This document shows positions 44,691 to 58,728 of a stretch of DNA of 64,000 bases, one piece after another. The notes beneath the pieces are model-generated. The model saw only the letters and a program-made list of their open reading frames with translations, ran no database searches and had not been told where the DNA came from. Source of the DNA: Nelumbo lutea (lineage: Eukaryota; Streptophyta; Magnoliopsida; Proteales; Nelumbonaceae); NCBI GenBank assembly GCA_022828595.1, contig JAKGHH010000003.1, positions 105,423,583 through 105,487,582 on the forward strand, in the 5' to 3' direction. The translations under genes were made by a program, and so were the position numbers. Within the stretch, counting starts at the first letter, position 1; every line of letters starts with the position of its first letter.

Positions 44691-45482
44691 TGATGATGCA
44701 CGATTCGGTCGGTCCTAACTGCCGGTAACCTTGCCTTTGACGGAGCAGGAGATGCCTGAAACAGGGAGAAAGCAAGAGATTCCCAGGGGAGGAACCCGGT
44801 GGGAATGCTCCGATGCTCAAGTTAGTACTCTTGAGAAGGCAAGGAGGATGAGAGATTTTGAGACCAGAAGGCGCAAAGTGCCACTTACCTTTACTCTAGG
44901 GGAAGAGGGCCTTTTATAACCACACTGGTGCACTCACTCCCAAGCCTCTGCCAGATCATGTGTAATCGCCTCTGGGGGGGGGCAAACATAACCGCCACTG
45001 ACTTCTCTGTCAAGGCTATCTCTGCAACGACTGAGATGGCGGTAGCAGGTGGCCGTTGGAGTGCGGCTGTCATTTGTCAAATCCCTGATCAGTCAGGCGC
45101 ACTGCCTTAGAGTACAGACTTCTTTGTCATGTACGGTTATTCAGTCATGCGACTTGGAGCCGAATTGCCGGGGTGGTGCCCAAGGTGAAGTGTTGTGTTC
45201 GGATAGGAGTGTGGCCCGGACTGACCCGATGTCGGTCAGTCCGGGCTTTGCCCTTCGCGGGCTTCCTTGTAAGGCTCATGATTTCTAGGGAAAGCTCAGG
45301 TTCTACCTTCTGGGAAGCATGGGTTCCTTTTGTGGAGCTCGGGGCCTCTCCTCTGGGGGAGCTCGGGCCTCTTTTTGGGATATGGCTATGTCGTTGTGCC
45401 GAGCTGACACTCCTGCGAGGTCATACCCAGTTGCTTCCATGTGTCGCACAGCCAAGGGGTTGGGCCAAATCTACCTCCATTA
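44691..45482 (-). repeat. 5' LTR of the Tat element
   Basis: Pairs with 34901-35691 over the full length. It ends CTACCTCCATTA, one base changed from the CA end of the other LTR, and is followed by the GGTTT target duplication. Confidence 0.95.
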
Positions 45483-46118
45483 GGTTTCAAGTTAAAATCA
45501 TACCTCCTCTACTTCGACTACAATCAACCAAATAAAACTGTGGATGTTCTAGATCGATTCCAAGTTGTAAAAACCACAACAAGTTCGCAATAAATATGAG
45601 CATAGATTGCTAGCAATGCGAATGAACCAACTTCGAAGTAAATCGAGAAAAAGACAAGGATTGATTGAGGCAACCCATGACTGACCTTCAAGGGTGGAAA
45701 ATCTGTTGACAATCCTCTCTGTTCATCGAAACAACCCAAGATTCAGAACCCGAATCGTAGAGAAAAAGACATGGATCTCTAGTTGTAATTTTTTTATCAA
45801 AAAGCAAAAAGAGAAGAAGACTTACCGATCAACTCTGTAGAGGACTCTTCCACGAATCGACGGTGGATACTCTTCCTGAATATGAGCTTGGGGAAGAAGC
45901 TTTGCCCTAAACTTGTTAAAAATACAAGGGTATTTTCGACTTGGAAAAGTAAACTTACCCACCCCTGAGGTGGGTAAGTTTTTCCCAGGGTAAGTAGCCT
46001 TAAACCTATCTAGGGGAAACTTTAACTTCCGTGAGCCCAACGTGTTATTGCAAAAGAACATGGGAAAGTTGGTCTACTTTTCCACCTCAACTTACCGCTA
46101 AACAAACGAGGCCTAAAG
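45483..46118. other. Intergenic DNA with a 13-bp-arm hairpin
   Basis: No gene seen. AAACTTACCCACC (45951-45963) and GGTGGGTAAGTTT (45969-45981) form a perfect palindrome with a 5-nt loop. The right end near 46100 (GCTAAACAAACGAGGCCTAA) resembles a MITE terminus, so a small palindromic element is likely here. Confidence 0.5.
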
Positions 46119-46325
46119 GATAAATTACAAAGACCCCTATACTATGGGGTATGTGACAAATACCCCATGTACTTTGTTCTGCGACAAAGACCCCCTATAC
46201 TATGACTGCGAGATGAAGACCACCGTTGCAATATTTTTAATCCCCATACTACCCTTATAATAAATATTGGACAATTGGAAGAAAACACTGTTCATCATCC
46301 CCGATCTCACGATACACGAACAGCA
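46119..46325 (+). repeat. Left member of an inverted repeat pair flanking SR block B
   Basis: Starts GATAAATTACAAAGACCCC and ends near CACGAACAGCAG. It matches the reverse complement of 61305-61516 over about 200 bp (roughly 80% by eye), sharing phrases such as AATCCCCATACTACCCTT and CACTGTTCATC. Related shorter sequence is at 62176-62330. These are probably ends of a Mutator-like family. Confidence 0.75.
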
Positions 46326-47867
46326 GTTGCGGTTCCTGCAAGTCTTATTCCTCCTCCCAAAGCCCTGTGTTAATAAACCCTTGTCATTGACATTGTTTAT
46401 TTATTTGTTTTTTCCTCCATTTAAAACAAAAGACTTCTGAAACATTCACCTACTGCTATATAAGACAAAAACTAATACACTAATCAAAGCCAACCCAGAT
46501 TCTTTGATCCGCAGCACGTCTCGTCTAGAAATTGTGCAGTGTGATGCAAGTCCAAATAAAAATTCAGGCATTATATTGTCTAATGTTTCCTTCCCAATTC
46601 TCAATCATCTGCAAGGTCAGAGTACATAACACTAGGACTTTGGTTAGGGGAAGAAGCAGCCCAGGCCCAGCACGCACGACATCACTAGCAGGGGCATAGT
46701 GAATTATATACTTACAGATGAACACCACTTTTCTTTGATTCCACGTGTCCATCAAGCATTGCAATTGCTTGCTGCAATGCAAGACGCATGCTCTTGCGCG
46801 CGTGGGATTCCTATTTTGCTTTTCCTGTTCCTCCACTTGAAAGTAGCTGGAAAGGCTTCCAAATCCATCGGCAGCCTTGGCCGTAGTTATCATCCTCAAA
46901 ACGAACGTTAGACATCGTGCTCGAGTCGAGCTAAGCTCGAGCTTATGATTTTTTATTCGAGTCAAGTTCGAGCTGTCTCGAGCCGAGCTGAGCTTCAAAT
47001 TATTTGGCTCAGTTCGGTTCGAATCCACCCCTAGTTTTAAGGAACCTCTTTCTTTCTCTCTTTGATTAATCTGTTTTATAAAAATGTATTTTTTTATTTA
47101 AGAATAAAAAATGGATTTTTAATGTTTAGTTCACCCGAACAAATCTTAGCTCCATTGTACAATTGGGGTAGATGCCAACTCGGAATTGATGCCAATACAC
47201 AGGCGGGTATTGGTGTTATAGGTAGAGCTATTTTAAAATTTGAATTGTTATATGTCTGCAATGAAATTCAGAATTTTGAGGTGGAGTGCAGTCTAAAATC
47301 CCAATATAAAATTCATTTAAAGTACATTTGAATAACAATAATTGTTAAAATTTTATTATTAATGACAAGTAATTCATAAACTAAAAATAATAAGCATATA
47401 TTAGTAATTACTTAAATACATTATTTACATAAAATAATAAAATTTATTAAATGATAAAAAGAATTATTAATTATTATTATTCATAAAAAATTATAATTAT
47501 AATTGTAATTTTTTAAAACTGGATATAAAATTGTTAATTAATAATTTTAACCCTTTTGCTTCAACTTCTCTTTAACAAAGATCGTACATCACACGGGTCC
47601 CAACTAGTTATCGTGGAAGGGTTGGCCTATTTGATCAAGTAAATGGTCATGGATAAAATATTTATTTTATCTTTTTCTTATTTAGCCATTTCTCTCATTA
47701 ACAACATTTCTTTCCATTTTTACACATTTTTAATGTAAAATGTGATGAAAATAATATTTTAATATTATATAAATTATAATGTTTTATATTTTAATTATAT
47801 TGTTTTATTTATTACACCACAAGTTACTCGTCTGACTAGCAAGGAAATGAACTCGTCTGACTAGGGG
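46326..47867. other. AT-rich intergenic DNA, no gene supported
   Basis: A 154-codon minus-strand frame (47028-46564) resembles nothing I know and includes repeat-like Arg/Ser/Leu sequence, so I do not call it. 46915-47030 is rich in CGAGCT words with an inverted layout, likely a MITE end (CGAATCCACCCCTAG). 47340-47830 is extremely AT-rich. Confidence 0.4.
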
Positions 47868-49639
47868 GAGTGCTACCCCTTGGCTTGTGTAGAACAGCAA
47901 GGTTTTATATATATATATAAAAAGAATGATATAACTTTGTTTTAAATTTTACTTTTAGATTACAATACAAATAAACAAAGTAAGACAAAACGTGAAACAA
48001 AATGAAATAAAAGCGAAAACAAAATTAAACTAGAATTTGCATTATTTTCATTTGCACTCTACTAGTGCAAATAGTATTTACTATTTACTACTGATGTATA
48101 TACTAAAGTAATTTCCACCTGATTATATATAACATTTTTTGTTAATCATTTTAAGATGTTCGATCCCCACCCAATTTCAACCGGAACCGGATGCTAAACA
48201 ATTAATCCAATGTTGTTGGTGAGAGGGACGAGTCTTAATGATCCAATGGTCTTCCTACATAGTTGTGGGTGTGGAGATCGGCTCATTTCTTGACAGAGCT
48301 CAGCCTGGTGCCACTCTATGCATATACTGATATAAACCACAATGCTTTTAAAACTGGACCAGACCAGAAAAACCAGGACCAGTTTCATTTTACCCCAAAA
48401 CCATTGATTTTGGTCAACAAACTGCTGAATTGACCGATTAATCATTCGAATGGTTTTGACCATTTTCCATTTTTTTTAATTTTTTAGTCGGAACGGCCCG
48501 GCCATTTGAGTCAAACAGTCAGAACGTTCGAACCAATAACCAGACCCCTGACAGGTTCAGTCACCGGTTCGTTTTAAAAAACCCATGATACACCACCAGT
48601 TTGCGTCCAATCATTCCCTTATGCTAATTCTGAGTTGGGTTGCAGCCAGAGATCAAAACTTTGTAACGTATTAGTCCATACGGGTCAACATGACAACATG
48701 AATAGAATCTGTGGTTCATCAATAGGCAAAATACTTTGTTACCAAAAAATATGCAAAATAAGAAAAGGACTCCAAAGAAAATAATCACCCTTGAAAATAA
48801 TTACCAAACAAACTGAAATTTTTAGTAATTTTTCAAAGATGACCACTTGAAAAAGCAGTAATAATCGGCAAGAAAGAATCATCTTCAATGCCAAACATAC
48901 CTAGAAAAGTACGATACACCACATCCGGCGTATCAGACCCTATTGACAATTGACAATTTGGTCGTATCCACTATCCAGGTCAAGCTGTAAAAACGGCCTA
49001 AGCTATACATACCACTTTACCAGAACCAATTTGGAAACGTTGGAGAACATAAACATAGTTGCCGTTAGTCAACCTGAGAGCCCAACCTATTTACGAATCC
49101 GATTGAGACTTGGGAATTGGGAATTGGGACTACGGAGGTCCTTCCAAAGAATCGGTTGGGAATAGCCGAATAGGAAGAGAGAGAAGGATTCCTAAGCGTG
49201 ATCATACAAAATTAGGTGCACAATACACTATGCATTTGTTGCTTATTTTCCAACCAATAACTAGTAATCTCCAATCAAGATGAACAAATTAGACAGAAAC
49301 AAAGCAAGATTTCTAAGGTCCAAACCAACAAAATTTCAAGTCATTGTTTTAATAGGACATGCATTTTTATCTTTTTAGTATCATAGGAGAAGCATAATAA
49401 ATCACTGTTTAATTCCAACATCTAAATTTGTCCCAGTACAACTCTTCCATTGTTTAGTTTATCAAGAATGTTTTATCCAGCATAGTAGCAAACACCAACC
49501 TCACTAGAAGACCTCGAGTTGTCAGATCATCTGCAGCCAGATCTTACCTGTAAATAATAGATAGATGCTATCAGAACCCATAAACAATTAGGCAATCAAA
49601 GCAAGGGAAAGGAAACATCATTAACTAACAGAGAAATGA

Positions 49640-52600
49640 CTATGCAGATGGAGATCGAGACCGAGATAAGCTGCGGCTACGACTCTTGCTTGGGCTCCGG
49701 CTATGACTAAGGCTCTTCTGCTTCTTTGGGCTTTTGCTCACACGTTTGCTACGAGGCTGCACATTGCAGGTTGAGTAAAGAAATACATGAAGTAACCAAT
49801 TCAAAGAGTTTTCAAGTCACAAATTTTAACTTACAGAGGGTAATGGAGATTTCGATCTTGATGGAGATCTGCAAAAGTTCCAGAAATAACCCAATTCAAT
49901 ATCCACAACGTTCTTTTAACACCTTTGATCCAAAAGCCAGGACGCCTCTTCCACGTCAGAGCAACCATATTCAAAAAGCAAAAGAAGGAAAAAAAAACCC
50001 ATAAAACTTTAGCATGGTTCAACACAGAGAGCACAAGTCATTAAGACTCCCTTCCCAACAAAGAGGAACCCGGCAAGTCACTGATAATCATTGACCCAAT
50101 GAAGAAACATGTCTAAATAGAAAGCACAATGATATATTGGCAATCTGGATAATGGCACAGTAACATAGTTAAGATATAGAGGTTAGGATAGGAACATCAT
50201 TCCCATTTGTACCACCAAAATCCAAAGAGGACTCTGAGCGCAACTCCTACAAGCATGGCGATGTTGGACCACAAGGTGATTTTGGATTTGTTTCTACCGC
50301 TGATTGGTGGTTGGTCCCAATAGCATTTAGTTCACAGTAATCCAGCTTTAATATCGCAGCTCATCCTCTCCTTCCCCACTCTAGCTCTAGCTCCCATGGG
50401 CGTGCTATGCATAATTTGTAAAGAATTAATATATAATCCAGGTTTTTAAAGCTGCTCATCCATGAAACAGCATACCTCCACAACCAAAAGAGTTGCAGGC
50501 ATTTGCACCATATCCAATCAAGTTCCTAATATGCAATCCCCAAATCGCCGCATAATGCCATATCTAGAAAACAAACAAGGCAACCTTTATGAACAAGGGA
50601 TGATAATTCGGCAACCTTGGTGTGCGTTTTCTCAGCTATCCCCCATCCACTTTGGAACAATAAGTGGAGAAAGTGCAAGAAACAGTGAAAAGGAGAAAAT
50701 AAGAGCAACAAAGAAATTGTAGCAAGACAACTCCGAGTCTTACCTGGACAGTTCTACATACTGTGTATACCATTATGGAGAGTAGAGGAATACAATCCAT
50801 GACTAGCCAAGAAAAAAAAAACTACAGTGCCATCAAACAATTGCATGCTACAAAAGCCGTCATCTCTAATGAGAGAAGACTCCATCAAATGCCTTTCCAT
50901 TAAAAAAAAAAAATCTTTTTCTTTTCCTTGTGTACCATAATTTTACCACCAGCAACAAGGCCCATATAGGAGAAAGTCAGTTCCATCAATTTGCCTTTTC
51001 AATAGGTTTCTATTCTTGGGAATGATTTGTACTTCAAATGAATCCAGTAATGATCATTTAGGCCTGTGATGGTAAAATCTTAGGCTAACAAACGGGAGAA
51101 TGAAATATCAAGTATGGATGTGACCGCTATGTGCTGAAATGTCAGAATTTAGGTCCATATCCAGTTCACCCCTCCCAAGGGCCAAGGGCCCAAGACGCAT
51201 TGGGCAATAGCTTTACATTAAAACTGATTATAATTGACAAATCACAAATTACTATTTTCTGGTTTTTATTGGCTATAAGTACCGGGGGGGGGGGGGGGGG
51301 GTCTTGAGCCAAGGTTAGGATTCTTGATAGCTCTATTGGAATCAGCCAGGGGATATTGAAAGCATATATATCCTTTTGGCCGGCTGCTTTCATTTTTGTT
51401 TCCATCCATTTCTTTGTTTTATAATTATTACAAATTAACTAATAAATTACACAAGATCCATGTGTTAAAATCATAAGAGGTTGATACACTGGCTATGTAC
51501 ATAAGACACCCCAGTCTATAAAATGAGGTCATGCCAACTCGCCAAGCAACATGTCATATTATCCTGCTAACATCTATACATTAGACCATAGTCAAATCAT
51601 CATCTATCTCTTGTTTCTGTCTATCAACGGCATAGCAGTGATATGCTTTACAATGTACTTAGCATACCTTACCCCGATGCAAACATAAAAAGCATATGCA
51701 AAGATACAACTGAAGTAGATGGGTAAACACAAAATCTTGCAATTATTTCAAATGTTAGAACAATTGCACATCCTAAAAGAAGGTCGTCAAGGACTCAAAA
51801 GATAATAAAGGTCAACATAGGACTTCACAAAATAAGGTTATGAGTCTTTTGACTGAAGATCAGAAATCACTGGAAAACAATGCAATTGGACTCTGAATAG
51901 GAGTACCCTTACTGATGCATGTACATGCATTTCATTAGTAGCCAAAAAAATCAAACGGCAACAGTCTGAGGATGCAATAAATCTGGTAAATAATGAGAAA
52001 AATAAAAACATGCACACATCATCAAGTGTGAAAACCATAGAGAAAAGATCTAGCTGGTGGTTGGTGTAGAATGGTTGTTTGAAAGCTCAATTGAAAGCTA
52101 ATACAACCAAAACACCACAAGGGAAGGTACAATTGTGCGAGCAATATGTATTATTGGAAGGCAAATGATGGATATATACAAAGACTTCTCTCAATACAAC
52201 AAATATTTGAAAACTACCTATGTTGCACAGAAATTCAGAAAAGGGTGAAGGAGGCCAATATAGGAACAAAAAATGCAAAGTCAAAACCAAAAACTAGGCA
52301 ACAAAAATAGGAAATCAAGAACTCTTACAAGGATCTTTTTATATTGAAGGATAAAAGGAATTTTCATTAAACTAAAAATAGCAGTACATCTCAAAATGCT
52401 GGTAGTCGAGTTGACAAACCAACTTCTAATCAGAAGTTACACAAACTCTTACAAGGGTCTAAATGGAAGGTTCTGCAAATAATAATAACCCGTGGAACAA
52501 GACATCTTAACAGACAACAGGAATGTACTGAAAGAAAGCAATGCTTCCACCAAAGCAGAAAAATACAAACTCTTATAAAAGAATGTAGTTAACAACATGA

Positions 52601-55600
52601 AAAAAAAATTATAATGTATGTTAAAACAACCATGTGCAAACAGAAATGCATACCTTGACAAAGAACGTGGTCTTGACCCTGAATGGGAGCGAGAAGAAAC
52701 AGACCTTGATCGAGATCTAGACAAAGAACGACGAGAAGACTTGGCCTTTGGGGATTTACTGCATAAGAATTAACTTAGTTTAGTTAAGAATCATATATTC
52801 AACATTCATAACTGAATTGCAAAATGACCAAAAACAAACCACTGAAACAAACCTTTGGCTCCGGCTTCTGCTATAACTGCGACTGCGACTATGGCTTTTA
52901 CTTTTACTTCTTGAGTGGGACCGGCTACGACTATGGCTCCTAGATAAGCTCCGCCTTGAGTCGTACTCCTTCACCTAAAGTAGGCAAATACAAGCGTAAA
53001 AGCCGTGCAAAGAACAAAAGAAAGGGTTCAGAGTGACAAGTTATTAAATAATAATAATAATCATCATCATCATCATCCAAGTTAAATTACGTTCCATTTC
53101 ATGCCATATCCATCATAAAACTATTGACAAGTTATTAAATCATACTCGTATATATGCACGGGAAAATGCATTCCGAAACTCAGAGTCGTCTAGCTTCCTA
53201 ATCTGCAGATAAAGAAAAGGTGCAATATCATTTTTATTGTAAAAAAAGTAAAATACTGTCAATAGAAAGAAATCAGATATTTTGAACAGAAAGTAATCAT
53301 AATTAAAATTTAAAAAAAAAAAAAACAGTAAAAGAGTAAAAGATTTAACTCACAGCATATTTCATGTCTTCATAGTTTGTGTAATCCACAATCCCAGTCG
53401 TACCTACAGAAAAATCAAAACAAAAAATATATATTTCAAAACTCCCAAACAAGAAAACAAATGAATAAAAGAAGAATATGGGAAAATAGATAAATTGGTT
53501 TCATTTCTCCAAATCGTTAATACTTATGCCTAAAACAACCTCTAAATTCAGATATTATGCAGCTTAGCAACAAGTATGATTATATCCTTTTTATGATTAA
53601 CAGCTATTTATATTAATTGGAAAATAGCGATTACTTAAATAGATGTTTAAGACGTAAATAGAAGTGAAGCATCCCTTTGGTAAGGTAGCTGAGGAGGAAA
53701 CCTACATCACTTTATTTGCTTCACACTTAAAGTTACATGACCATTCCACTTAAGGTATATGGTGTGTGTTGTGAATCTTTTCGTAGGAAGCTTAAATTTC
53801 TCAAAAACAATATTAAACAATGGTGCAAGGAGTACGTGGGGCACATTCTTGGGAGGAATAAGATCACATGAGCTCAGACCAAAGGCTTGGACTTAAAAGA
53901 GGAATCATATTCACTATCAGCTGAAGAGAGGCAGCAAAGGGAGGTAGGGATGAATTTGGAAGGCTATGGCCAAAATATTGTAGATGCAGAAGTCTAGAAT
54001 CTTATGGCTCAAAGCTGGTGATAAAAACACTAGATTTTTCACAAGGGTTTTTTTATAGGAAACGGTAAATTTTAATTAAGATTTTTCACAAGTTTGCTTG
54101 GCCAGATCCAGTCCTACCTCAGTCATTGCATCTCAAGTTCTCAACTACACCCAATCATAGCCTTCTGGAACATATTGGTGCCATTTGGCAAGTCTTTTTA
54201 AAGATCTTCCGGCAGACCTAACAGCCAAATGTCGATGTGAGCTTTTGCACTGTGATCTTAGCAGGCTGAACACCGTTTGGTTAAGGCGTTCTTCCCGCGC
54301 GAAGACGTGATGAAGAAGGCAAAAAGCCCCATTTGGAGCTTCCCGAAAATAGCCCAAAACAGGCTTCATGCGTCATTTCAGGAAGACATCTCTTCGTGGA
54401 TAGATCGTTTCCCAACCAAACATGAAAAGACCAAAATGCAGGCTGCTGGGCTTCCAAACAGCCGACAGCCCACATGGAAAGGCGCGCCAAACAGAGGCAT
54501 TGTTTGTTGACTGCCCAACATTGTAGCAATGCCAAATTAATAATTGTCTAATAGACTTCAGTCAACCTGTTCTCCAATTTGATAGCACTATTGATCCACC
54601 TCCCCAGTAGCACAAAACAACGTTATGAAAATCATAACCATATTATAAATAATAGATAAAGTTGAATCAAATCAAATCATGAATCATATCATAGACAATA
54701 AGATTATTTGTATTTTTTACAAAATTGTCAAAAAATTAAATATATACATACTAAAAGGCTTAGATGATGATGACAACAACGATGATGGTAACGATATACT
54801 AAAAGGTTATTTATATATATACATACTAAAAGGTTTATCTTTTTTGAGAAAAAGTAACTATTCATTCAAAGGAAGGCAATTTTACCCTATTTTTAATCCA
54901 TGTCTACTATATATGTAGTTATGTACCTAATACAATATAATTTACCACTTGTACAATAAAAGACTAAGGTGATATAATTAAGTCTAACTTGAAAGTCAAA
55001 TAGTCCACTTACAATGGCTCCTTAAATTACATATGATGGAAAATAAACTTAATGCAAATAAACCAGTTTCTGGCAAGGGCCTTAAAACAACTCTCCCTTG
55101 AAAAAACTAAAAAAAAAAAGACAAAGTAGAGAAGTTACACCTAATTGAATTTACTAGAATCACAGGAATCATAAAAAATGTAAGATTTACAAATCAAATT
55201 GTAGGATTCAAAAAAAAAAATCTAAGATTTTTGCAGAAAAGGATTATATATAAGATTCAAATCAAAACCCCTCAGGATTTATGATTCAAATTGTGCAGTT
55301 TTGACAACATTAGCATGACACCCTAGAAAGGAGTGCAATACTATCATTCTAGCAATCAAAAATTCAAGCAGAAATTCCACAACTAACATCAGTTATTGCA
55401 AAGTCATAATAAATACAACTTGTTTATCTCTGAAATGCACTGATTATGAACTTCAGCTAGAGAGCACTTCCAAGTTCACATCAAAAATGGAAAGGCAAAT
55501 AAGAAGTCAAATTAGAGGTGCAACTCGGACAAGCTCAGGTTGAAGATATGTCAAATTTTGAAAGGTCCCAACCCAAGGGCCTAAGCCCAATGCTGTGTAA

Positions 55601-58600
55601 ACTCTTCAAATCAAGTACCCCACTTTTTTTAATTCTTCAAATCAAATGCCCCCATATTTCTGAAAAACACAAAGGAGTCAGAAAGGTCTCCAAGTTGTAG
55701 GCATTAAACCCTTTGGTTCAAGTCTCCCTCACAAGTATACATACAGAGATAGAATCTTTTTTTTTTTACTTTACAAGTACCATATCCTTTTTGATAAGCA
55801 AACAGATGCACATTAAACAAATTGAAAGTAACAAGAAGAGAGAGGGGAAAACAGTCCCCCTGCAAAATTTCAATCACAACTTGCAATCTTTAACAACCAC
55901 TTGCAGCTTAAATGTTGGATTAAATTTTAGCCAGTTATGAAAAAATAAGAACCGAAGAAGAAATAAGGGAGGAAGAACCGTTTACAGACAATACAAATGA
56001 AACCTGAATGGAATTATATAATATGTATTTATTCAGTGTTCATAAAATGCATGCCAAACAGTTTTCATTAAGAAAAAAAAAATGCATGCCAGACATCACC
56101 ATGAAGGCATAAAGAATAAGGTAAAAAATGAAGATAAAATGCATTCACCACATACATAAAGAAATATCACAAAGTCATGAAAAGAAATTACTTATCAAAA
56201 AAAAGGTATAAAAAGAAATCTCATCAACCAAAACTTACGAGTATGCACAGCCCCCAAACAGTCAGACAAGGGTCATGATACCGTAATCTATATTTTACAA
56301 AATCCCTGCCTCAATGACCATGAATTCTAACCAACCCATCTGCCTTTACAGCCAGCATCCCAGTCAAGTAAATTTATCAATGATCATCATCCATGATCAT
56401 GCAAAAAAAAAAAAAAAAAAACTCCTCTTCGTCTGGTCATAATTAAGTTTTCTCTGATAGATTAACCATTAATTAAATCTTTCCAAGACTTGCAACCGCC
56501 AGATCCCCAATCATCTCCCCTCCATGTACTATTATTTATTTGTCCAGTTCCTTGCTCCAAAATGATCAAAGAGTCATATTGCAATCATATAATACATTTC
56601 ATGTAATCTTTTAATGTCTTTGGGTTGGTCGGAAAATACTGCAAAGAAACATCAGCCACCCATCTCAAATCCTATGTGAAATTTTTCATAACCTTTTCTG
56701 CATCAATATACAACCAGAGTGGAGAGACCAAAAATGAGCCAAATAACAATACAACCACCAACTCCAAAGGTAGTGTTTGATAACTTCTGAAATGGGGTAT
56801 AAAAGAGGAATACAGAAAAGATTCCAAATTTAGAATGTCTCATTTAGCATTTCACCAACTCAAGACTTAATTTATAAATGATGAAGTACAGGCATTAGGG
56901 TGATTAATTTACCCCTAATAATTTTATCATATACCAAAAAGATTACAGGATTTATCCATTTAGGCCATTTTTATGTTTAGAATCTTCTCTACATTCTGCT
57001 TTCAGCACCACCTAAATAAAAAAACTGAAGCTCAATGTAACCTACCACCACCATCACGGAACACTTGAGAGAAGCAAACGTCCCCAGCTCGACGCATGTG
57101 ATCCTGCATACAAAATACTTGTAATGAGAGAGGGAGAGAGACAGAGACCAGGACACAGAAAAAAGATGTCTATGAAACAAGGTATACAAGGTATCATGGT
57201 TACCTTTAGGTCTTGCCATGAAGCAGAAGAAGGTAAACCTGTGACTAACACTGCACAAGAGAGAAATTAAAAGCAGTTTGATAAAAGAAACACAACCAGC
57301 CTATAGATGAATATCAGAGTTATGATGGTTGGGACACGCACCACGGTATTCAGAACGCCTAGAGACTCCTCCACGGCTGCCACCGCTGCCATGACTACTA
57401 CGACGATCTATTGTTGAAGAATGGCCACGCCCGCCATGTGCCAGTTCTACCTATATTGATATAAAACAATAGATGAAATGGGTAAGAAATGAAGAAGTAT
57501 TAACTAATAAATGAGCACATGTGAAACCAGAAAATTACAAACTTTACTAACCCTTAACCGATGCCCATCAAAGTTATACCCGTCACGACTACGAATGGCA
57601 TCTTCAGCATCTCGAGAATCTTCAAACTAATAACAAGTATGAGGTCAGGGAAAAAAATATAAAATGGGCAACAGGATGGTTTCACACTTAAAAATGGATT
57701 TAAAAAAAACAAAAAACTAAGTAGAATACCATATTACCTCAACAAAGGCATAACCTGGTGGCCTTGGCGGGATCTTCAAGTCAATATCAACAATAGGCCC
57801 ATACTGTGACATGAAGCCAATGACAACCACAAAACGAAAAGATTAACATTCAGCAAATAAAGCACATTGAAGTGCCATGACCACGTTAAAATAAAACTTC
57901 TATCCATCAGACAATACACCCTTGTACTTGAACAAATTAACATGATGTTATTCTAGCACTTGTAGGTTGGATAAGTATTAGGTGCAGAAAATGGTCTTCT
58001 TCAATAAAGAGATTCTTCCAGCACATAGATTATGGCTTTAGTTAAGGACCTTGGACTGATAAATTCTATGGGTTTTAACCACATTGATGTGAAAATTTAT
58101 TCTTGGGACTCAGGTTAGTATTGGATGAACTGGCATCGGATCTGACAGTCCTGGGGTTTTGCATCATCACACTGGGGATATCTCATTTAGATGCATGCAT
58201 CCCTAAATCTCTACACCATTCAAACCAGATGGCCTTTTCATTGGAAGGTTAAGAGGAATGGTCCTTTTTTTCTGTAAGGTAAAGTAATCTATTGTATAAG
58301 TATCATTATAAACACCCGTGTACAACAAGATTCTGTACATCAGTTTTAATTGTCACTAGAAAAAAGAAACACAGTTTCCTCATAATCTAATGCAAAATTT
58401 TTCTCCTTATTTTGATAGGAAGATTATATACAATTTTACATGCTGACATTTGTCCTATTGTGTATTCATAACTATATTCTATCAATAATAACCATGCTTA
58501 ATCAGATGTAAGACTAAGTAGATAAATTGTAACACTACATTACTGGAGAAGATATAAAACATAACCATATCGAAATGAGAAAAAAAAATAGTATAAATCA

Positions 58601-58728
58601 ATAAGTAGGAACCAAAAGGTGCCGTATAAATCTAAATTTACCTTATAAAAAAGATCTTCTATTTCTCTCTCACGAATATCTCCAGGGAGGTTGCCAACGT
58701 AAATGGTTCTACTCGAATGACCACTCAT
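49640..58728 (-). CDS. SR34: SR34/SF2-type serine/arginine-rich splicing factor, copy B
   Basis: Coding exons (minus): 58728-58642, 57803-57738, 57626-57552, 57450-57342, 57250-57204, 57103-57046, 53403-53354, 53202-53146, 52974-52853, 52758-52654, 49868-49835, 49756-49640. Every exon has the same length as in copy A, and the protein is again 308 residues. RRM1 (IYVGNL, GYAFVEFE), the SWQDLKD pseudo-RRM and the RS tail ending SRSRSPSA are all intact. At residue 5 it keeps Ser ([11 protein letters not shown]), the usual plant SR34 form, where copy A has Leu. Its hinge reads [12 protein letters not shown], and the RS domain keeps KSPKAKSS but has two extra His residues (SHSR, KSHS). The donor after the short exon ending DLK is GTAACC rather than copy A's GTACCA. 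Long introns 53404-57045 and 49869-52653 match those in copy A. No break; probably functional. Which copy is ancestral cannot be decided from two sequences. Confidence 0.92.
51284..51301. repeat. G18 homopolymer in an SR copy B intron
   Basis: Eighteen consecutive G on the plus strand. The matching site of copy A (near 22350) has G5 and lacks about 25 bp of neighbouring sequence. On the transcribed strand the RNA carries C18. Confidence 0.95.
53758..54055 (+). mobile_element. LINE fragment in the long intron of SR copy B
   Basis: Same relic as 24840-25135, with a 4-bp deletion after GGGAGGTAG. It shows the same broken endonuclease-RT linker phrases on the plus strand. Confidence 0.8.
54174..54510. 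mobile_element. MITE in the long intron of SR copy B
   Basis: Left end CATTTGGCAAGTCTTTTT, right end (other strand) TGTTTGGCGCGCCTTTCC. About 60 bp around 54365-54425 are present here and absent in copy A. The related element at 61588 has sequence at this position, so copy A probably lost it. Confidence 0.68.

Larger units (their letters stand above)
34901..45482 (-). mobile_element. Tat-clade Ty3/gypsy LTR retrotransposon, 10.6 kb, degenerate
   Basis: Two LTRs (34901-35691 and 44691-45482) enclose gag, protease, reverse transcriptase, RNase H, a second archaeal-type RNase H and integrase, all on the minus strand. An additional gene lies on the plus strand. GGTTT flanks both sides (34896-34900 and 45483-45487) as a perfect 5-bp target duplication. 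The order PR-RT-RH-aRH-INT with a long spacer before the 3' LTR is diagnostic of the Tat lineage (Retand, Grande, Ogre relatives). The coding part has many stops and at least one frameshift, so it is non-autonomous now. In the first 200 bp the LTRs differ at about a dozen positions, all transitions as far as I read them. Confidence 0.95.

Noticed and set aside
46564..47028. 154-codon minus-strand frame
   Set aside because: No recognisable motif, overlaps CGAGCT-type repeat sequence, no partner exons seen.
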